From Ralstonia insidiosa (GTDB lineage: Bacteria > Pseudomonadota > Gammaproteobacteria > Burkholderiales > Burkholderiaceae), in the NCBI RefSeq assembly GCF_008801405.1, contig NZ_VZPV01000003.1, positions 186,001-250,000 of the forward strand: 64,000 nt of DNA, given 5' to 3'. Under the pieces are notes generated by a model. It saw only the letters and a program-made list of their open reading frames with translations, was not told the origin of the DNA and did not search any database. The position numbers and the translations under genes are program-made. Numbering within the stretch: the stretch's first letter is position 1; every line of letters starts with the position of its first letter. Below are positions 9,970-18,977 of the stretch, one piece after another.

Positions 9970-10130
9970 CTTTCTTTGTCTTGCCAAAGAAAGTAAGCAA
10001 AGAAAGGCGCGCCCGAGATGGCGACTTCCCCTTGAATTTATGTCGCAGAGAGGGGAAGGGGAAAACTCGCTGCGCTCAGACAGTTCCCCTTCCTTTTTCC
10101 TCTCTGCAACAGAAATTCAAGGCGCCATCT
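9970..10130. repeat. Intergenic inverted-repeat element between hmgA and fahA
   Basis: The 318 bp between hmgA and fahA (9883-10200) hold no gene. They contain a small hairpin, CTTTCTTTG (9970-9978) with CAAAGAAAG (9985-9993). After it comes a long interrupted inverted repeat from AGATGGCG (10016-10023) to CGCCATCT (10123-10130), with matching inner blocks CCTTGAATTT/AAATTCAAGG, GCAGAGAGG/CCTCTCTGC and GGAAGGGGAA/TTCCCCTTCC. As RNA this folds into a long imperfect hairpin. It resembles the small dispersed repeats common between genes in Burkholderiales; it may end or process the hmgA transcript. Confidence 0.7.
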
Positions 10131-10200
10131 AGGGCAGGTACGGCCACACCTTCTGGGTGCTTGCCTTGGCGCCAAAGCGAATGCGGTGGATCGTGGGCGC

Positions 10201-11547
10201 TTAACGCTTGGTTGGGTCGAAATGCTTCTTCAGGCCTTGCCAGCATTCGAAGTACTTGGCTTGCAGTTGTGCGGATTCGGCTGCGAAGCGTGTCGGGCGG
10301 ATCACCGCCGGCGTTTCGAACATGAAGGCCATCGTCGCGTCCACCTTGTGGGGCTTGGTGGTGTCGCCGTTGCTGGCTTTCTCGAACGTGTCGGCATCGG
10401 GGCCATGGCCGCTCATGCAGTTGTGCAGGCTGGCGCCGCCGGGTACGAAGCCTTCGGCTTTGGCGTCGTACACGCCTTGGATCAGGCCCATGAATTCGCT
10501 GGCGACGTTGCGGTGGAACCAGGGCGGGCGGAAGGTGTTTTCGGCGGCCAGCCAGCGTGGCGGGAAGATCACGAAGTCGATGGTGTCCACGCCCGGCGTG
10601 TCGGAGGGGCTCTGCAGCACCAGGAAGATCGACGGGTCCGGATGGTCGTAGCTGATCGAGCCGATGGTGTTGAACAGGCGCAGGTCGTACTTGTACGGCG
10701 CGAAGTTGCCGTGCCAGGCCACCACGTCCAGCGGCGAGTGGCCGATCTTGGCGCTCCACAGGTTGCCCTGGAATTTGGCGACGAGTTCAAAGTCGCCTTC
10801 GCGGTCTTCGTACCAGGCGTGCGGCGTGAGGAAGTCACGTGGGTTGGCCAGGCCGTTGGAACCGATCACGCCCAGGTCGGGCAGGCGGAAGAGCGCGCCG
10901 AAGTTTTCGCAGATGTAGCCGCGAGCTTCGTTATCCGGCAGCTCGACGCGGAAGCGCACGCCGCGTGGGACGACGGCAATCTCCAGCGGTTCGACGTCGA
11001 CCACGCCCATCTCCGTCAGCAGGCGCAGGCGGCCTTGCTGCGGCACGATCAGCAGTTCACCGTCGGCGTTGTAGAAGAAGCGGTCAGTCATGTCCGCGTT
11101 GGCGGCGTACAGGTGGATGCCGCAGCCGGTTTGCGCATCGGGGCCGCCGTTGCCGGCGAACGTGACGATGCCGTCAACGAAATCTGTGCCGGCAGCGGGT
11201 GCGGGTAGTGGGTCCCAGCGCAACTGGTTGGGCGAGGGCGGCACCTCGTTGAAGTTGCTATGAAAGCGCTGCTGTGCGATCGCCTCGAACGGCAGATGCA
11301 CGGCGCCCGGGCGAATGCGGTACAGCCACGAGCGGCGGTTGTGCGCACGCGGTGCGGTGAAGGCCGTGCCGGAGATCTGCTCGGCATACAGGCCGTACGG
11401 CGCCTTCTGCGGCGAGTTCTGGCCGTGCGGCAGTGCACCCGGCAGGGCTTCGGTGGCGAACTCGTTGCCGAAGCCGCTTTGGTAAGCGGGCCGGTCCAGC
11501 GACGCGGGGGTAAATGCGTTCTTGGCCGTCGGGGCGAGCATGTTCAT
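10201..11547 (-). CDS. hmgA: Homogentisate 1,2-dioxygenase
   Basis: A 448-residue enzyme that opens the ring of homogentisate with O2 to give maleylacetoacetate. Family marks include [19 protein letters not shown] at the N-terminus and the C-terminal cupin part with [20 protein letters not shown] and the iron-site region EFMGLIQG. The start at 11547 ([10 protein letters not shown]) has AGGA 8 bases upstream; an in-frame ATG 34 codons earlier lacks family sequence. It lies 58 bp downstream of the MFS gene on the same strand, so the two likely form an operon for tyrosine and aromatic acid use. Confidence 0.96.
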   Translation of the reverse strand: MNMLAPTAKNAFTPASLDRPAYQSGFGNEFATEALPGALPHGQNSPQKAPYGLYAEQISGTAFTAPRAHNRRSWLYRIRPGAVHLPFEAIAQQRFHSNFNEVPPSPNQLRWDPLPAPAAGTDFVDGIVTFAGNGGPDAQTGCGIHLYAANADMTDRFFYNADGELLIVPQQGRLRLLTEMGVVDVEPLEIAVVPRGVRFRVELPDNEARGYICENFGALFRLPDLGVIGSNGLANPRDFLTPHAWYEDREGDFELVAKFQGNLWSAKIGHSPLDVVAWHGNFAPYKYDLRLFNTIGSISYDHPDPSIFLVLQSPSDTPGVDTIDFVIFPPRWLAAENTFRPPWFHRNVASEFMGLIQGVYDAKAEGFVPGGASLHNCMSGHGPDADTFEKASNGDTTKPHKVDATMAFMFETPAVIRPTRFAAESAQLQAKYFECWQGLKKHFDPTKR

Positions 11548-11605
11548 GGTTGAAGTCCTCAGTTGGAGGGATGCGTCAGAAGAAAGCGTAGTCGTTACAG
11601 CGTCA

Positions 11606-12994
11606 TCAGGCGGGTTTGCGCGCGGCAAAGCGTGCGGCGTCCCGGCCACTGGCGGCCAGCGTCAACGCCAGCACCATGCCGAACGACACCAGTGCCGGCA
11701 CCGCCGCTGCCGAGAACAGCGCCGGGCCGCTCCACTGCATGGCAATCAGTTGCCCGCCGATGACCGGGCCGATGACCGAGCCGATACGGCCCACGCCCAG
11801 GCTCCAGCCGATGCCAGTGGCGCGCAGTGTGGTCGGGTAATACGTGGCGGCCAGCGCATTCACGGCCGGTTGCCCGCCGACGATGCAGAAGCCGGCGACA
11901 AACACCACCGCTACCAGCATCGGCAGCAGCGCCGCCACATGGCCGATCAGCGCAACGGTGGCGCAGGCAATCAGGAAGCACACGGCCAGCACGCGCACAA
12001 AGCCCAGCCGGTCGATCATGCGGCCCAGCGTAAGCGTGCCGATCACACCGCCGACCTGCAGCGCGGTCGCCACCAGCACGGCGGTATCCGTCGGGTAGCC
12101 CGCATCTCGAATCAGCGTCGGCAGCCAGTTCGACAGGAAATACAGGTCGATCAGGTTCATGAAATTGATGACCCACAGCACCAGCGTGACCTTGGCGCGA
12201 CCTTCGGTGAAGAGTGCTGAGACCGGCATGCTACGTGCCGGCGCTTCCGGCACCACGAACTGCGTCTGCGCATTCACTTGCAATTGCGGGGCGAGCTTGC
12301 CCAGCCAGCGTGCGAGGCGCTGATGTCGCGTTTGCGGGTCGCCCTTGAGAACGAGATATTGCAGGGATTCTGGCAGCCACAGCACCATCATCACGCCAAT
12401 GGCGAGCGGCACCAGCCCACCCACCAGAAACACCGCGTGCCACCCAAAGCGCGACAGCAGCGCCGCACTGACGAACCCGCCTAGCGCCGCGCCCACGGTA
12501 AAGCCGCACGACACCAGCATCATCCACGTCACGCGCGAGCGCGCCGGGCTGAATTCGCCGGCCAGCGCCATCGCGTTGGGCATGATGCAGCCCAGCCCCA
12601 GGCCGGTGATGAAGCGAAGAACAAGCAGCGCCTGTACCGTCTCCACCTGCGTGGTGGCCAGCATGCAGGCTGCAAAGAAGAATGTGGCGATGATCAGCAC
12701 CGGCCGACGTCCGAAGCGGTCGCCCAGCACGCCAAACACGAGCGAGCCGACCAGCATGCCGAACAGCCCCGCGCCGAAGACTGGCCCGAGGCTCGCCTTG
12801 GTGATCCCCCAATCCTTGATGATGGCCGGCGCCACGTAGCCCATGGCCTGCACGTCAAAGCCGTCGATGATCAGGCACAGCCCGCAGATGGCGAGCAGCA
12901 GTATCTGGAAGCCGCCGACTTTGCCTTGGTCGATCAGGCGGGCGAGGTCAATTGAGGCGGATGAGGCGGATGGCGCAGCGGGGGCAGGGCGCAT
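11606..12994 (-). CDS. Aromatic acid:H+ symporter (MFS, AAHS family)
   Basis: A 462-residue, 12-helix MFS transporter. It has the AAHS-family mark [15 protein letters not shown] in helix 1, the loop 2-3 motif [14 protein letters not shown] and a long central loop (about residues 220-255). Members such as PcaK, BenK and MhpT import hydroxybenzoate and related acids by proton symport. Its position just upstream of hmgA suggests uptake of homogentisate, hydroxyphenylacetate or a similar acid. The start at 12994 was chosen because the upstream in-frame extension (to 13135) would run across the divergent promoter. Controlled probably by the adjacent LysR gene. Confidence 0.9.
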   Translation of the reverse strand: MRPAPAAPSASSASIDLARLIDQGKVGGFQILLLAICGLCLIIDGFDVQAMGYVAPAIIKDWGITKASLGPVFGAGLFGMLVGSLVFGVLGDRFGRRPVLIIATFFFAACMLATTQVETVQALLVLRFITGLGLGCIMPNAMALAGEFSPARSRVTWMMLVSCGFTVGAALGGFVSAALLSRFGWHAVFLVGGLVPLAIGVMMVLWLPESLQYLVLKGDPQTRHQRLARWLGKLAPQLQVNAQTQFVVPEAPARSMPVSALFTEGRAKVTLVLWVINFMNLIDLYFLSNWLPTLIRDAGYPTDTAVLVATALQVGGVIGTLTLGRMIDRLGFVRVLAVCFLIACATVALIGHVAALLPMLVAVVFVAGFCIVGGQPAVNALAATYYPTTLRATGIGWSLGVGRIGSVIGPVIGGQLIAMQWSGPALFSAAAVPALVSFGMVLALTLAASGRDAARFAARKPA

Positions 12995-13075
12995 GGTGGT
13001 CTCCGGTGGCGGCGTTGCCGCTCTGTTTTGGCTTTCTAGGTATGCGCGTATTGTCCGGATTGCGTGAAAATTTGG

Positions 13076-13108
13076 AATATCAATGCGAGAATGCATGCTA
13101 TTGATATT
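13076..13108. promoter_or_regulatory. Probable LysR operator in the MFS-hmgA / LysR divergent promoter
   Basis: A perfect 9-bp inverted repeat, AATATCAAT (13076-13084) and ATTGATATT (13100-13108), spaced by 15 bp. It lies in the 133-bp region between the MFS gene and the LysR gene and includes the T-N11-A type core expected for LysR sites. Confidence 0.75.
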
Positions 13109-13127
13109 GTGAATATTGAGGCGTCGA

Positions 13128-14045
13128 ATGCTCAATCTGCGCGATGTGGACCTGAACCTGCTGGTGGTCTTTCAGGAAATCCTGCGTGAGAAGCGCATTT
13201 CTGTGGCGGCGGACCGGCTCGGCCTGTCGCAGCCGGCGGTGAGCAATGCTCTGGCCCGGCTGCGGCAGACCTTCGACGATGAGCTGTTCGTGCGCACCCC
13301 GCGCGGCATGATGCCAACCGCACTTGCCGAGCAATTGGCAGAACCGGTGGCCACGGCGCTGGACACCTTGCAGCGGGCACTGGGCCAGCGCACGCACTTT
13401 GAGGCGGCCAGCTCCACGCGCACCTTCACCATTGCCATGAGCGACGTCGGCGAGGTGTATTTCATGCCCGTGCTGGCGCAGCTGTGTGCCGAGCAGGCGC
13501 CCGGCGTGCGTATCGACACCCGGCGCGCCGGCGGGTTCGACATGAAGGCGGAGATGGAAGCGGGTGCCATCGACCTGGCCATCGGCGCGTTCGATGATCT
13601 GTCGGGCGAGAGCGTGTTCCAGCGTCGCCTGTTCCAGCAGGACTACGTGACGATGTTCCGGCGCGGCCATCCATTGGGGGCGGGCGAGTTGACGCTGGAG
13701 CGCTTTCGCACGGCATCACACCTAGTGGTGGCGAGCTCAGCTAGTCCGTACAACGCCATTGGGCCGTTGCTGGACAAGGCGGGGATCACGCAATCCGCGC
13801 GCTTTTCGGTGCCGCACTTCGTGGCGGTGCCATACATCGTCAGCACCACAGACCTGGTGGTGACGGTGCCGCGCAAGCTGGCCGAGCGTGCCGCGCCGCC
13901 GTTCGGGCTGCAGTTTGTGGCGCCGCCGCTCAGGTTGCCGGCGCTGCAAACCAACGTGTTCTGGCACCGGCGCTTCCACCAGGATGCCGGCAACCAGTGG
14001 TTGCGCAATCTGGTTGCGCAGCAGTTTGCAGAATTGGAGGGGTAA
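13128..14045 (+). CDS. LysR-family regulator of the hmgA region
   Basis: A 305-residue LysR-type regulator of the NahR/NodD-like type, beginning MLNLRDVDLNLLVVFQEIL. The helix-turn-helix holds ISVAADRLGLSQPAVSNALARLR (residues 24-46), and the effector domain follows from about residue 90. It is transcribed away from the MFS-hmgA genes with a perfect palindrome between, so it probably governs homogentisate or related acid catabolism. The ATG at 13128 is preferred over an in-frame TTG at 13116. Confidence 0.9.
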   Translation: MLNLRDVDLNLLVVFQEILREKRISVAADRLGLSQPAVSNALARLRQTFDDELFVRTPRGMMPTALAEQLAEPVATALDTLQRALGQRTHFEAASSTRTFTIAMSDVGEVYFMPVLAQLCAEQAPGVRIDTRRAGGFDMKAEMEAGAIDLAIGAFDDLSGESVFQRRLFQQDYVTMFRRGHPLGAGELTLERFRTASHLVVASSASPYNAIGPLLDKAGITQSARFSVPHFVAVPYIVSTTDLVVTVPRKLAERAAPPFGLQFVAPPLRLPALQTNVFWHRRFHQDAGNQWLRNLVAQQFAELEG

Positions 14046-14047
14046 CG

Positions 14048-14079
14048 CGAGTCATCTCCGCATCCATGGAGATGACTCG
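14048..14079. terminator. Strong hairpin between converging LysR gene and M20 peptidase
   Basis: A perfect 12-bp stem (14048-14059 with 14068-14079) and an 8-base loop directly after the LysR stop. No T run follows; it may stop both converging transcripts. Confidence 0.6.
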
Positions 14080-14089
14080 GCGGGCCGAA

Positions 14090-15343
14090 TCAATCGGCGA
14101 GCTTGCCCTTGCCCATGACCTCCAGCATGCGCACCGTCAGGTACAGGCGAGGCACCACGCTGTCGAGGTCGGCCCATTCGTCTGACGAGTGCAGCCGATC
14201 GCCAACGATGCCCATGCCGTCCAGCACGACGGGCTTGCCGCTGTTCGGGTGGTAGGCGAAGCCGGCATCGGTGCCGTAGCGCATGGCCACCGGCTTGATC
14301 GACTTGCCCAACTCCTTGTAGATGCCATCGGCAGCAGCGGCCAAGCGGTCGCTGTCGGCATTCCGGCTGAACGGCGGGCGGCGGTTCTCCACCTTGACCT
14401 TGACCTCGGTGTCGGCAATCAGCTTTTTCTGGATGATCTTGTCGGCATCGGCCTGCACGCGCTGCACTTCGGCCACGTCGGCCATGCGCATGTCAGCGGT
14501 GGCGGAGGCCGCCTCGGGGATGATGTTGACGCGATCGCCCGAGCGCACCACCGTCCAGTTGACCGTGGTGCCCTTGGCCGGGTCGCCCAGATCCTTGAGC
14601 TGCACGATCTGGTTGGATAGTTCCAGTGCGGCGTTGCGGCCGGCTTCCGGCGCGGAGCCTGCGTGCGATGCACGGCCCTTGACGTCCAGATGCACATAGG
14701 CGATGCCGTTGGTGGCCACCGTCACCACGTCGGCCTCGGGCGGTTCATACACCAGCACGTAATCCTGATCGGCTGACAGCTTGCTGATCAGGCTGCGTGA
14801 GCCGAGCGAGCTTTTTTCCTCATCGGGGTTGAACAGTACGGTCAGCGTTTTGTAGTCCTTGAAGCCGCGCGCGCGGGCGATCTCCAGCGCGTAGAGGATC
14901 ATCAGCGCACCGCCCTTGGCATCGGCCACGCCGGGGCCGGTGGCCTTGTTGCCGGTGATCTTGAACGGACGCTTGGCGGCCTCGCCGACACCGAAGACGG
15001 TGTCGTAGTGAATCATCAACATGATGTTCTGCGTGCCGGTGCCTTGCAGCTTGCCAATCACGGCCTTGCCTGCGGCCGGCGGCGCGGCAACGATCTCGAC
15101 GCTGGCGCCGAGGTCTTTCAGATGTTGTGCGAGGATCGCCTCGACTTTCGCCAGCCCATTGGCATCGTCGGTGCCCGTGTCGATATTGACCAGCGTGGCC
15201 AGGTCTTTGACGAAGGCATCTTTGCGCTGTTGCGCGGCTTGGAGCAAGGCGCTATCGGCGTTGGCCGCTTTGGTGGGCTGTGCGAATGCGGTGGTGGCGC
15301 AGGCCAATGCCGCAGCCAGTGACATCAGTTGTCTCTTTTTCAT
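14090..15343 (-). CDS. Secreted M20-family metallopeptidase (glutamate carboxypeptidase-like)
   Basis: A 417-residue protein with an N-terminal signal peptide (MKKRQLMSLAAALACATTAFA, cleavage probably after AFA). M20 zinc-peptidase features are present: MLMIHYDTVFG with the first zinc His, GVADAKGGALMILYAL with the bridging Asp, and NPDEEKSSLGSR with the catalytic and metal Glu pair. A dimerisation domain occupies the middle (about 210-320). The family includes periplasmic carboxypeptidase G2, which removes C-terminal glutamate from folates. The substrate here is not known; it probably trims amino acids from peptides or conjugates in the periplasm. It appears to be a single-gene unit. Confidence 0.88.
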   Translation of the reverse strand: MKKRQLMSLAAALACATTAFAQPTKAANADSALLQAAQQRKDAFVKDLATLVNIDTGTDDANGLAKVEAILAQHLKDLGASVEIVAAPPAAGKAVIGKLQGTGTQNIMLMIHYDTVFGVGEAAKRPFKITGNKATGPGVADAKGGALMILYALEIARARGFKDYKTLTVLFNPDEEKSSLGSRSLISKLSADQDYVLVYEPPEADVVTVATNGIAYVHLDVKGRASHAGSAPEAGRNAALELSNQIVQLKDLGDPAKGTTVNWTVVRSGDRVNIIPEAASATADMRMADVAEVQRVQADADKIIQKKLIADTEVKVKVENRRPPFSRNADSDRLAAAADGIYKELGKSIKPVAMRYGTDAGFAYHPNSGKPVVLDGMGIVGDRLHSSDEWADLDSVVPRLYLTVRMLEVMGKGKLAD

Positions 15344-15661
15344 CGCTGTTTGTTCTGATGGAGGGGGCGATTGTGAAACGGGTGCGCATCGCGCCGATCA
15401 ACAATCGCGAGGAATTATCGCACTGGGTTTTCACAAGGTGTGCAGGAGGGGCGCTTGTTGGAGCGTCAAGCTTCCCGATCGGGTACTTACAGAGCACGAC
15501 TCGCCGCCACGCGTTGGTTTGCAAGCATCGCGCGGCGAGCCCCCAAGACCTACCAGAATGATGTGCCCTGCACGGTTGACCAATCCGTCCTATCCTCTGC
15601 GCTGTTTCCAATGCGCGAGCCTGTGCTCGGCATTCAATCACCATGTACCGGAGTGGATCAC
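15344..15661. other. 318-bp intergenic region between peptidase and aldo/keto reductase
   Basis: Divergent promoter region for the two flanking genes. I see no convincing sigma-70 pair, no RNA gene and no conserved small ORF; the upstream in-frame extension of the aldo/keto reductase (from 15440) has no domain content. Confidence 0.5.
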
Positions 15662-16714
15662 ATGCGCTACAACATGTTGGGACGGACAGGCCTGTTTGTG
15701 TCGGAACTGTGCCTTGGGACGATGACGTTCGGTGGCAATGATGGCATCTGGCAACACATCGGGGATTTGCAGCAGGCGGACGCCGAACGGCTGATTGGCC
15801 GCTCGCTTGAGGCCGGGATCAATTTCATCGATACCGCGGATGTGTACGCGAACGGCGTGTCGGAGAAGATCACCGGGCAGGCGCTCAAGAACCTGAAGGT
15901 GTCGCGCGACAGCGTGGTCGTTGCCACCAAGGTGTTCGGCCAGACCGGCGAGGGCGCAAACGCACGTGGTGCGTCGCGCTATCACATCATGGATGGGGTG
16001 AAGGCAAGCCTGGCGCGCCTGCAGCTCGACCATATCGACCTGTATCAGATCCACGGCTTTGACCCGGCCACGCCCATTGAAGAAACGGTGCGTGCGCTCG
16101 ACACGCTGGTGCAGCAGGGGCATGTGCGCTATGTCGGTGTATCGAACTGGGCGGCCTGGCAGATCGTCAAGGCGCTGGGCATTGCTGAGCGCCTGGGTTG
16201 TGCGCGCTTCGAAAGCCTGCAGGCGTACTACACCATCGCCGGCCGTGACCTGGAGCGCGAGCTGGTGCCGATGCTCCAGAGCGAAGGTCTGGGTCTGATG
16301 GTGTGGAGCCCGTTGGCCGGTGGCCTGCTCAGCGGCAAGTACACCCGTGAGCAACAGGGCGAGCAGGGCAGCCGCCGCACGACGTTCGATTTCCCGCCGG
16401 TGGACCGCGAGCGCGCCTATACCTGCATCGATGCCATGCGCGTCATGGCTGATGCGCGCGGCGTGTCGGTCGCGCAGATTGCGCTGGCTTGGCTGCTGCA
16501 CCAGCGCGTGGTGACCAGCGTGATCGTCGGTGCCAAAAAGGTCGAGCAACTTGACGACAACATCGCCGCCACCCAGGTTGAGCTGACGGCGCAAGAGCTG
16601 GCGCAGCTCGATGGTCTGAGCAAACTCCCCGCCGAGTACCCCGGCTGGATGCTGGAGCGCCAGGGTGAATACCGGCGCGGCCAGCTTGCCGGCACGCGGC
16701 AGGCCGGTCGCTAA
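15662..16714 (+). CDS. Aldo/keto reductase
   Basis: A 350-residue NADPH-dependent aldo/keto reductase, close in layout to the YajO/AKR-like and potassium-channel beta-subunit group. It starts [25 protein letters not shown]. The catalytic Asp and Tyr lie in [12 protein letters not shown], the catalytic Lys in VVVATKVFG and the His in [10 protein letters not shown]; the C-terminal cofactor segment is [11 protein letters not shown]. It reduces aldehydes or ketones, substrate unknown. Its stop codon overlaps the prfH stop on the opposite strand by three bases, so no terminator separates them. Confidence 0.9.
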   Translation: MRYNMLGRTGLFVSELCLGTMTFGGNDGIWQHIGDLQQADAERLIGRSLEAGINFIDTADVYANGVSEKITGQALKNLKVSRDSVVVATKVFGQTGEGANARGASRYHIMDGVKASLARLQLDHIDLYQIHGFDPATPIEETVRALDTLVQQGHVRYVGVSNWAAWQIVKALGIAERLGCARFESLQAYYTIAGRDLERELVPMLQSEGLGLMVWSPLAGGLLSGKYTREQQGEQGSRRTTFDFPPVDRERAYTCIDAMRVMADARGVSVAQIALAWLLHQRVVTSVIVGAKKVEQLDDNIAATQVELTAQELAQLDGLSKLPAEYPGWMLERQGEYRRGQLAGTRQAGR

Positions 16715-17343
16715 GCACCGGACGCAGGCTCGAACCGTTCGCCCTTGAACACACGGCGCGGGTTGCCGCGCGCCACCTGGTGATGAAGCGCGCGCCGGTC
16801 CGCACGTTGCGCGGCATGCGTCGCCGCATCATGGTCCGCCAGTTTGTGTGCGAGCAGCAGCACGGCCAGCCGCTTGTTGGCGTGCTGGCTGCGCTCGGTC
16901 TGCACCTTCACGCTGATGCCCGTGGCGATGTGCGTGGCGCGCACGGCGGATTCCGTCTTGTTCACGTGTTGCCCACCCGGGCCGGACGAGCGCGTGGTCT
17001 CAAAGCGGATCTCGCCGGGTAGCGTTTCCGATGGCGCCGCGCAACGTGCCACGCCGAAGAACCAGTTCTTGCGTGCGTGCCGTGTGCCGTTTGCGCGATA
17101 GGGGCTGGGGCACGTCCATTGCATCGTGCCCTCCCATGCGCGCGCCACGGCGTCTTCGGCATCGCCCTCCAGGCTGACCAGCGCGGAACGCAGCGTGCCG
17201 GCACGTTCGCCGTCCTCCTGTTCCACCAGTTCGAGTTGAACGCCTGCGTCTGCGGATTCGCATTGCAGGCGCATCAGTGCTTTCGCCACAGCCAGTTCGC
17301 ATTCCGCCGGCCCCTGCGCAGAAGACAATTGCAGTAGCACCAT
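16711..17343 (-). CDS. prfH: Peptide chain release factor H
   Basis: A 210-residue release-factor paralogue. It has the catalytic GGQ (residues 123-125 in [20 protein letters not shown]) that triggers peptidyl-tRNA hydrolysis, but lacks the stop-codon-reading domain of RF1/RF2. PrfH proteins are encoded with a particular RtcB type; the pair is known to rescue ribosomes whose 16S decoding centre was cut by colicin E3-like toxins, with PrfH freeing the stalled peptide before RtcB reseals the rRNA. The ATG overlaps the rtcB stop (ATGA), showing translational coupling. The C-terminal half is basic, as expected for rRNA contact. Confidence 0.93.
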   Translation of the reverse strand: MVLLQLSSAQGPAECELAVAKALMRLQCESADAGVQLELVEQEDGERAGTLRSALVSLEGDAEDAVARAWEGTMQWTCPSPYRANGTRHARKNWFFGVARCAAPSETLPGEIRFETTRSSGPGGQHVNKTESAVRATHIATGISVKVQTERSQHANKRLAVLLLAHKLADHDAATHAAQRADRRALHHQVARGNPRRVFKGERFEPASGA

Positions 17344-18473
17344 CAGCAGCACTCCCCACGCGTCTTGTAGGTCAGCACCGGGCGCAGGCGCGCGAGCACC
17401 TTCACCAGGCCAGCGTCCACCAGCGGTGCAATCACGCTGTCGATCGACTTGTAGGCTTCGGGTGCCTCTTCGTAGATCAACTGCTTGTCTTCGCAGATGA
17501 CGTGGCTGCCGAGCTTGGTCCGGTTCAGTTGCGCTGGCGTGAAGCGGCGCACGAGGCGATCCTTGCAGTCGCTGCGCATCCACTTGCGGCCTGCGCCGTG
17601 CGCGAGCGAGAACAGACCGTGCTCGCTCGGCAGCGGGGCGACGAGGTAGCTGTAGTCCCCACGCGAACCGGGGATGACGACCACACCCGCATCTGACGGC
17701 GTTGCGCCCTTGCGGTGCAGCCAGCCACGTTCGCCATGGACCGTGGCCGGTGCGACAAAGTTGTGGTGTACATCGAGCAGGGGTTTGCCTTGCGCGTGCA
17801 GGCGGTCCAGCATGCGGCGCGCGATCAGTTCGCGGTTGGCCTTGGCAAAGTGCAGCGCTGTGTCATGGCGTTGCAGGTAGGCTGCACACGCCGGGTCGTC
17901 CTGCGACAGCCCGCTGTGGCCATGCGCACGAACTTGTTCCTCCAGAATCGCCTGGCCCAGCCCGCGCGAGCCGCTGTGTGCCAGCAGCAGAAGCTGACGC
18001 GGGTTCAAGGAAATGCCACCCGCTTCGTCGTAGATGTCATCCACGCGCAGCAGTTCGGCAAAGTGGTTGCCACCACCGATGGTGCCCAGTGCGGCGTCAA
18101 AGCCGGTGTCCGGGGGAGCCAATGCCGCTGCCAGTTCACGCCAGCTTTCGTCGAGCGGCGTATCGATGTTGCCAAGTCGCTTGTCGAGCTTGTCCAGGCT
18201 GACCTTGTTGGCATCGATATCCGTTGCCCACAGCGTCATGCCGCAGCCGATGTCACCACCGATCAGCGCCGGATACAGGCGGCCGACTGAGAAGAACGCC
18301 GCGCCCACGGGGTAGCCGCGGCCCGGATGCAGGTCGGGCATGCCAGCCACATGGCGCATGCCGTCGAGTGCTTTGGTGGTTTGAAGTTGTCGGATCGCAT
18401 CGCCTTCGATCCAGGTGTCGTCCGAGGCGATCAGGGTGCCGCCATCGAACAAATGCAAGATGCAATTGCCCAT
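17343..18473 (-). CDS. rtcB: RtcB-type RNA ligase (PrfH-linked RtcB2)
   Basis: A 376-residue 3'-phosphate/5'-OH RNA ligase that uses GTP and Mn2+. All active-site segments are present: GGDIGCGM (Asp74, Cys77), GTIGGGNHF (Asn136, His137), [10 protein letters not shown] (His167), VHHNFV (His236/237) and SLAHGAGR with the guanylated His292. At 376 residues it is shorter than housekeeping RtcB (about 405), as is typical of the form paired with PrfH. The shared ATGA with prfH fits one operon for rRNA repair after ribotoxin attack. No RtcA or sigma-54 RtcR regulator is nearby, so control differs from the E. coli rtc operon. Confidence 0.94.
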   Translation of the reverse strand: MGNCILHLFDGGTLIASDDTWIEGDAIRQLQTTKALDGMRHVAGMPDLHPGRGYPVGAAFFSVGRLYPALIGGDIGCGMTLWATDIDANKVSLDKLDKRLGNIDTPLDESWRELAAALAPPDTGFDAALGTIGGGNHFAELLRVDDIYDEAGGISLNPRQLLLLAHSGSRGLGQAILEEQVRAHGHSGLSQDDPACAAYLQRHDTALHFAKANRELIARRMLDRLHAQGKPLLDVHHNFVAPATVHGERGWLHRKGATPSDAGVVVIPGSRGDYSYLVAPLPSEHGLFSLAHGAGRKWMRSDCKDRLVRRFTPAQLNRTKLGSHVICEDKQLIYEEAPEAYKSIDSVIAPLVDAGLVKVLARLRPVLTYKTRGECC

Positions 18474-18541
18474 GAGTGTTCCATATCAGGTCTGAAAAAA
18501 ACGTCTGATGTGGCAGGCCGGGGCCCGGGGCAATGCGAAGA

Positions 18542-18558
18542 CGCTGTGAGTTACAGCG
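18542..18558 (-). promoter_or_regulatory. Hairpin in the rtcB leader
   Basis: CGCTGT (18542-18547) and ACAGCG (18553-18558) form a 6-bp stem with a 5-base loop between the putative leader peptide stop and rtcB. A possible regulatory fold; its role is inferred. Confidence 0.35.
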
Positions 18559-18570
18559 CGAGAGATTCGA

Positions 18571-18615
18571 TCAACCCAGGCAAGGGCCTGCAAAGGGGAA
18601 AGCAAGGTGACGCAT
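18571..18615 (-). CDS. Possible 14-residue leader peptide upstream of rtcB-prfH
   Basis: On the rtcB strand a full GGAGG (18626-18630) stands 10 bases before an ATG at 18615. This opens a 14-codon frame (MRHLAFPFAGPCLG) that ends at 18571, 97 bases before rtcB. The strong ribosome site, the short frame and the hairpin that follows resemble an attenuation leader. It may sense translation defects in a ribosome-repair operon, but this is inference, and a chance ORF cannot be excluded. Confidence 0.35.
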   Translation of the reverse strand: MRHLAFPFAGPCLG

Positions 18616-18662
18616 GATTTTTTTTCCTCCTGTGCAAATTGGTTGATCGGTAAGCGGAGCGG

Positions 18663-18692
18663 ATACTAGCACCGCACTTTGCGCGGTCGCAA
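18663..18692 (-). promoter_or_regulatory. Candidate promoter of rtcB-prfH
   Basis: On the minus strand TTGCGA (18687-18692) and TAGTAT (18663-18668) are spaced by 18 bp, each matching the sigma-70 boxes in four of six positions. The predicted start of transcription lies some 40 bases before the leader ATG. Confidence 0.4.
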
Positions 18693-18740
18693 GTGCGATG
18701 CCGTGCGAGTGTTGGATTGTTGAAACGCGATGGCGCTGAC

Positions 18741-18947
18741 TTACGCGGTGCTTGCGGGCAATGCCAGCCGCGCCGCCGCCAACGCCTCGCGCAGCACGAC
18801 CATGTCGCCGATATGGTTGGCGAGCAGCAGGATGAGCTGTGCGTTGAGCATCGCGCTTTGCTCGTCGCTCAGGTTGCGGTGCGTGTCGATCAACGCCTCG
18901 TAGAAGTCGTCGGGGCGGGGCAGGTTGGGTTGAGTGTTCAGCGGCAT
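18741..18947 (-). CDS. DUF2783 small protein
   Basis: A 68-residue acidic, helical protein (MPLNTQPNLPRPDDFYEALI...). It matches my memory of the DUF2783 family, whose short members are commonly encoded beside MhpA-like FAD monooxygenases, as here. It lies 30 bp downstream of the monooxygenase on the same strand, so it is probably the last gene of that operon. The helix-rich pattern with a conserved DTHRNLSDEQS segment suggests a small subunit or helper. Function is unknown. Confidence 0.75.
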   Translation of the reverse strand: MPLNTQPNLPRPDDFYEALIDTHRNLSDEQSAMLNAQLILLLANHIGDMVVLREALAAARLALPASTA

Positions 18948-18977
18948 GGTGGTCGGCGTTGCGCTCAGGCGCTGGGT

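Noticed and set aside
15440..15661. Longer N-terminus for the aldo/keto reductase
   Set aside because: The extra 74 codons have no domain content, and the family start [10 protein letters not shown] is at 15662.
18474..18740. Possible tRNA-like RNA or sigma-54 promoter before rtcB, as in other rtc operons
   Set aside because: No cloverleaf and no TGGC-N8-TTGC element could be found; only a weak sigma-70 pair, a short frame and a hairpin are seen.
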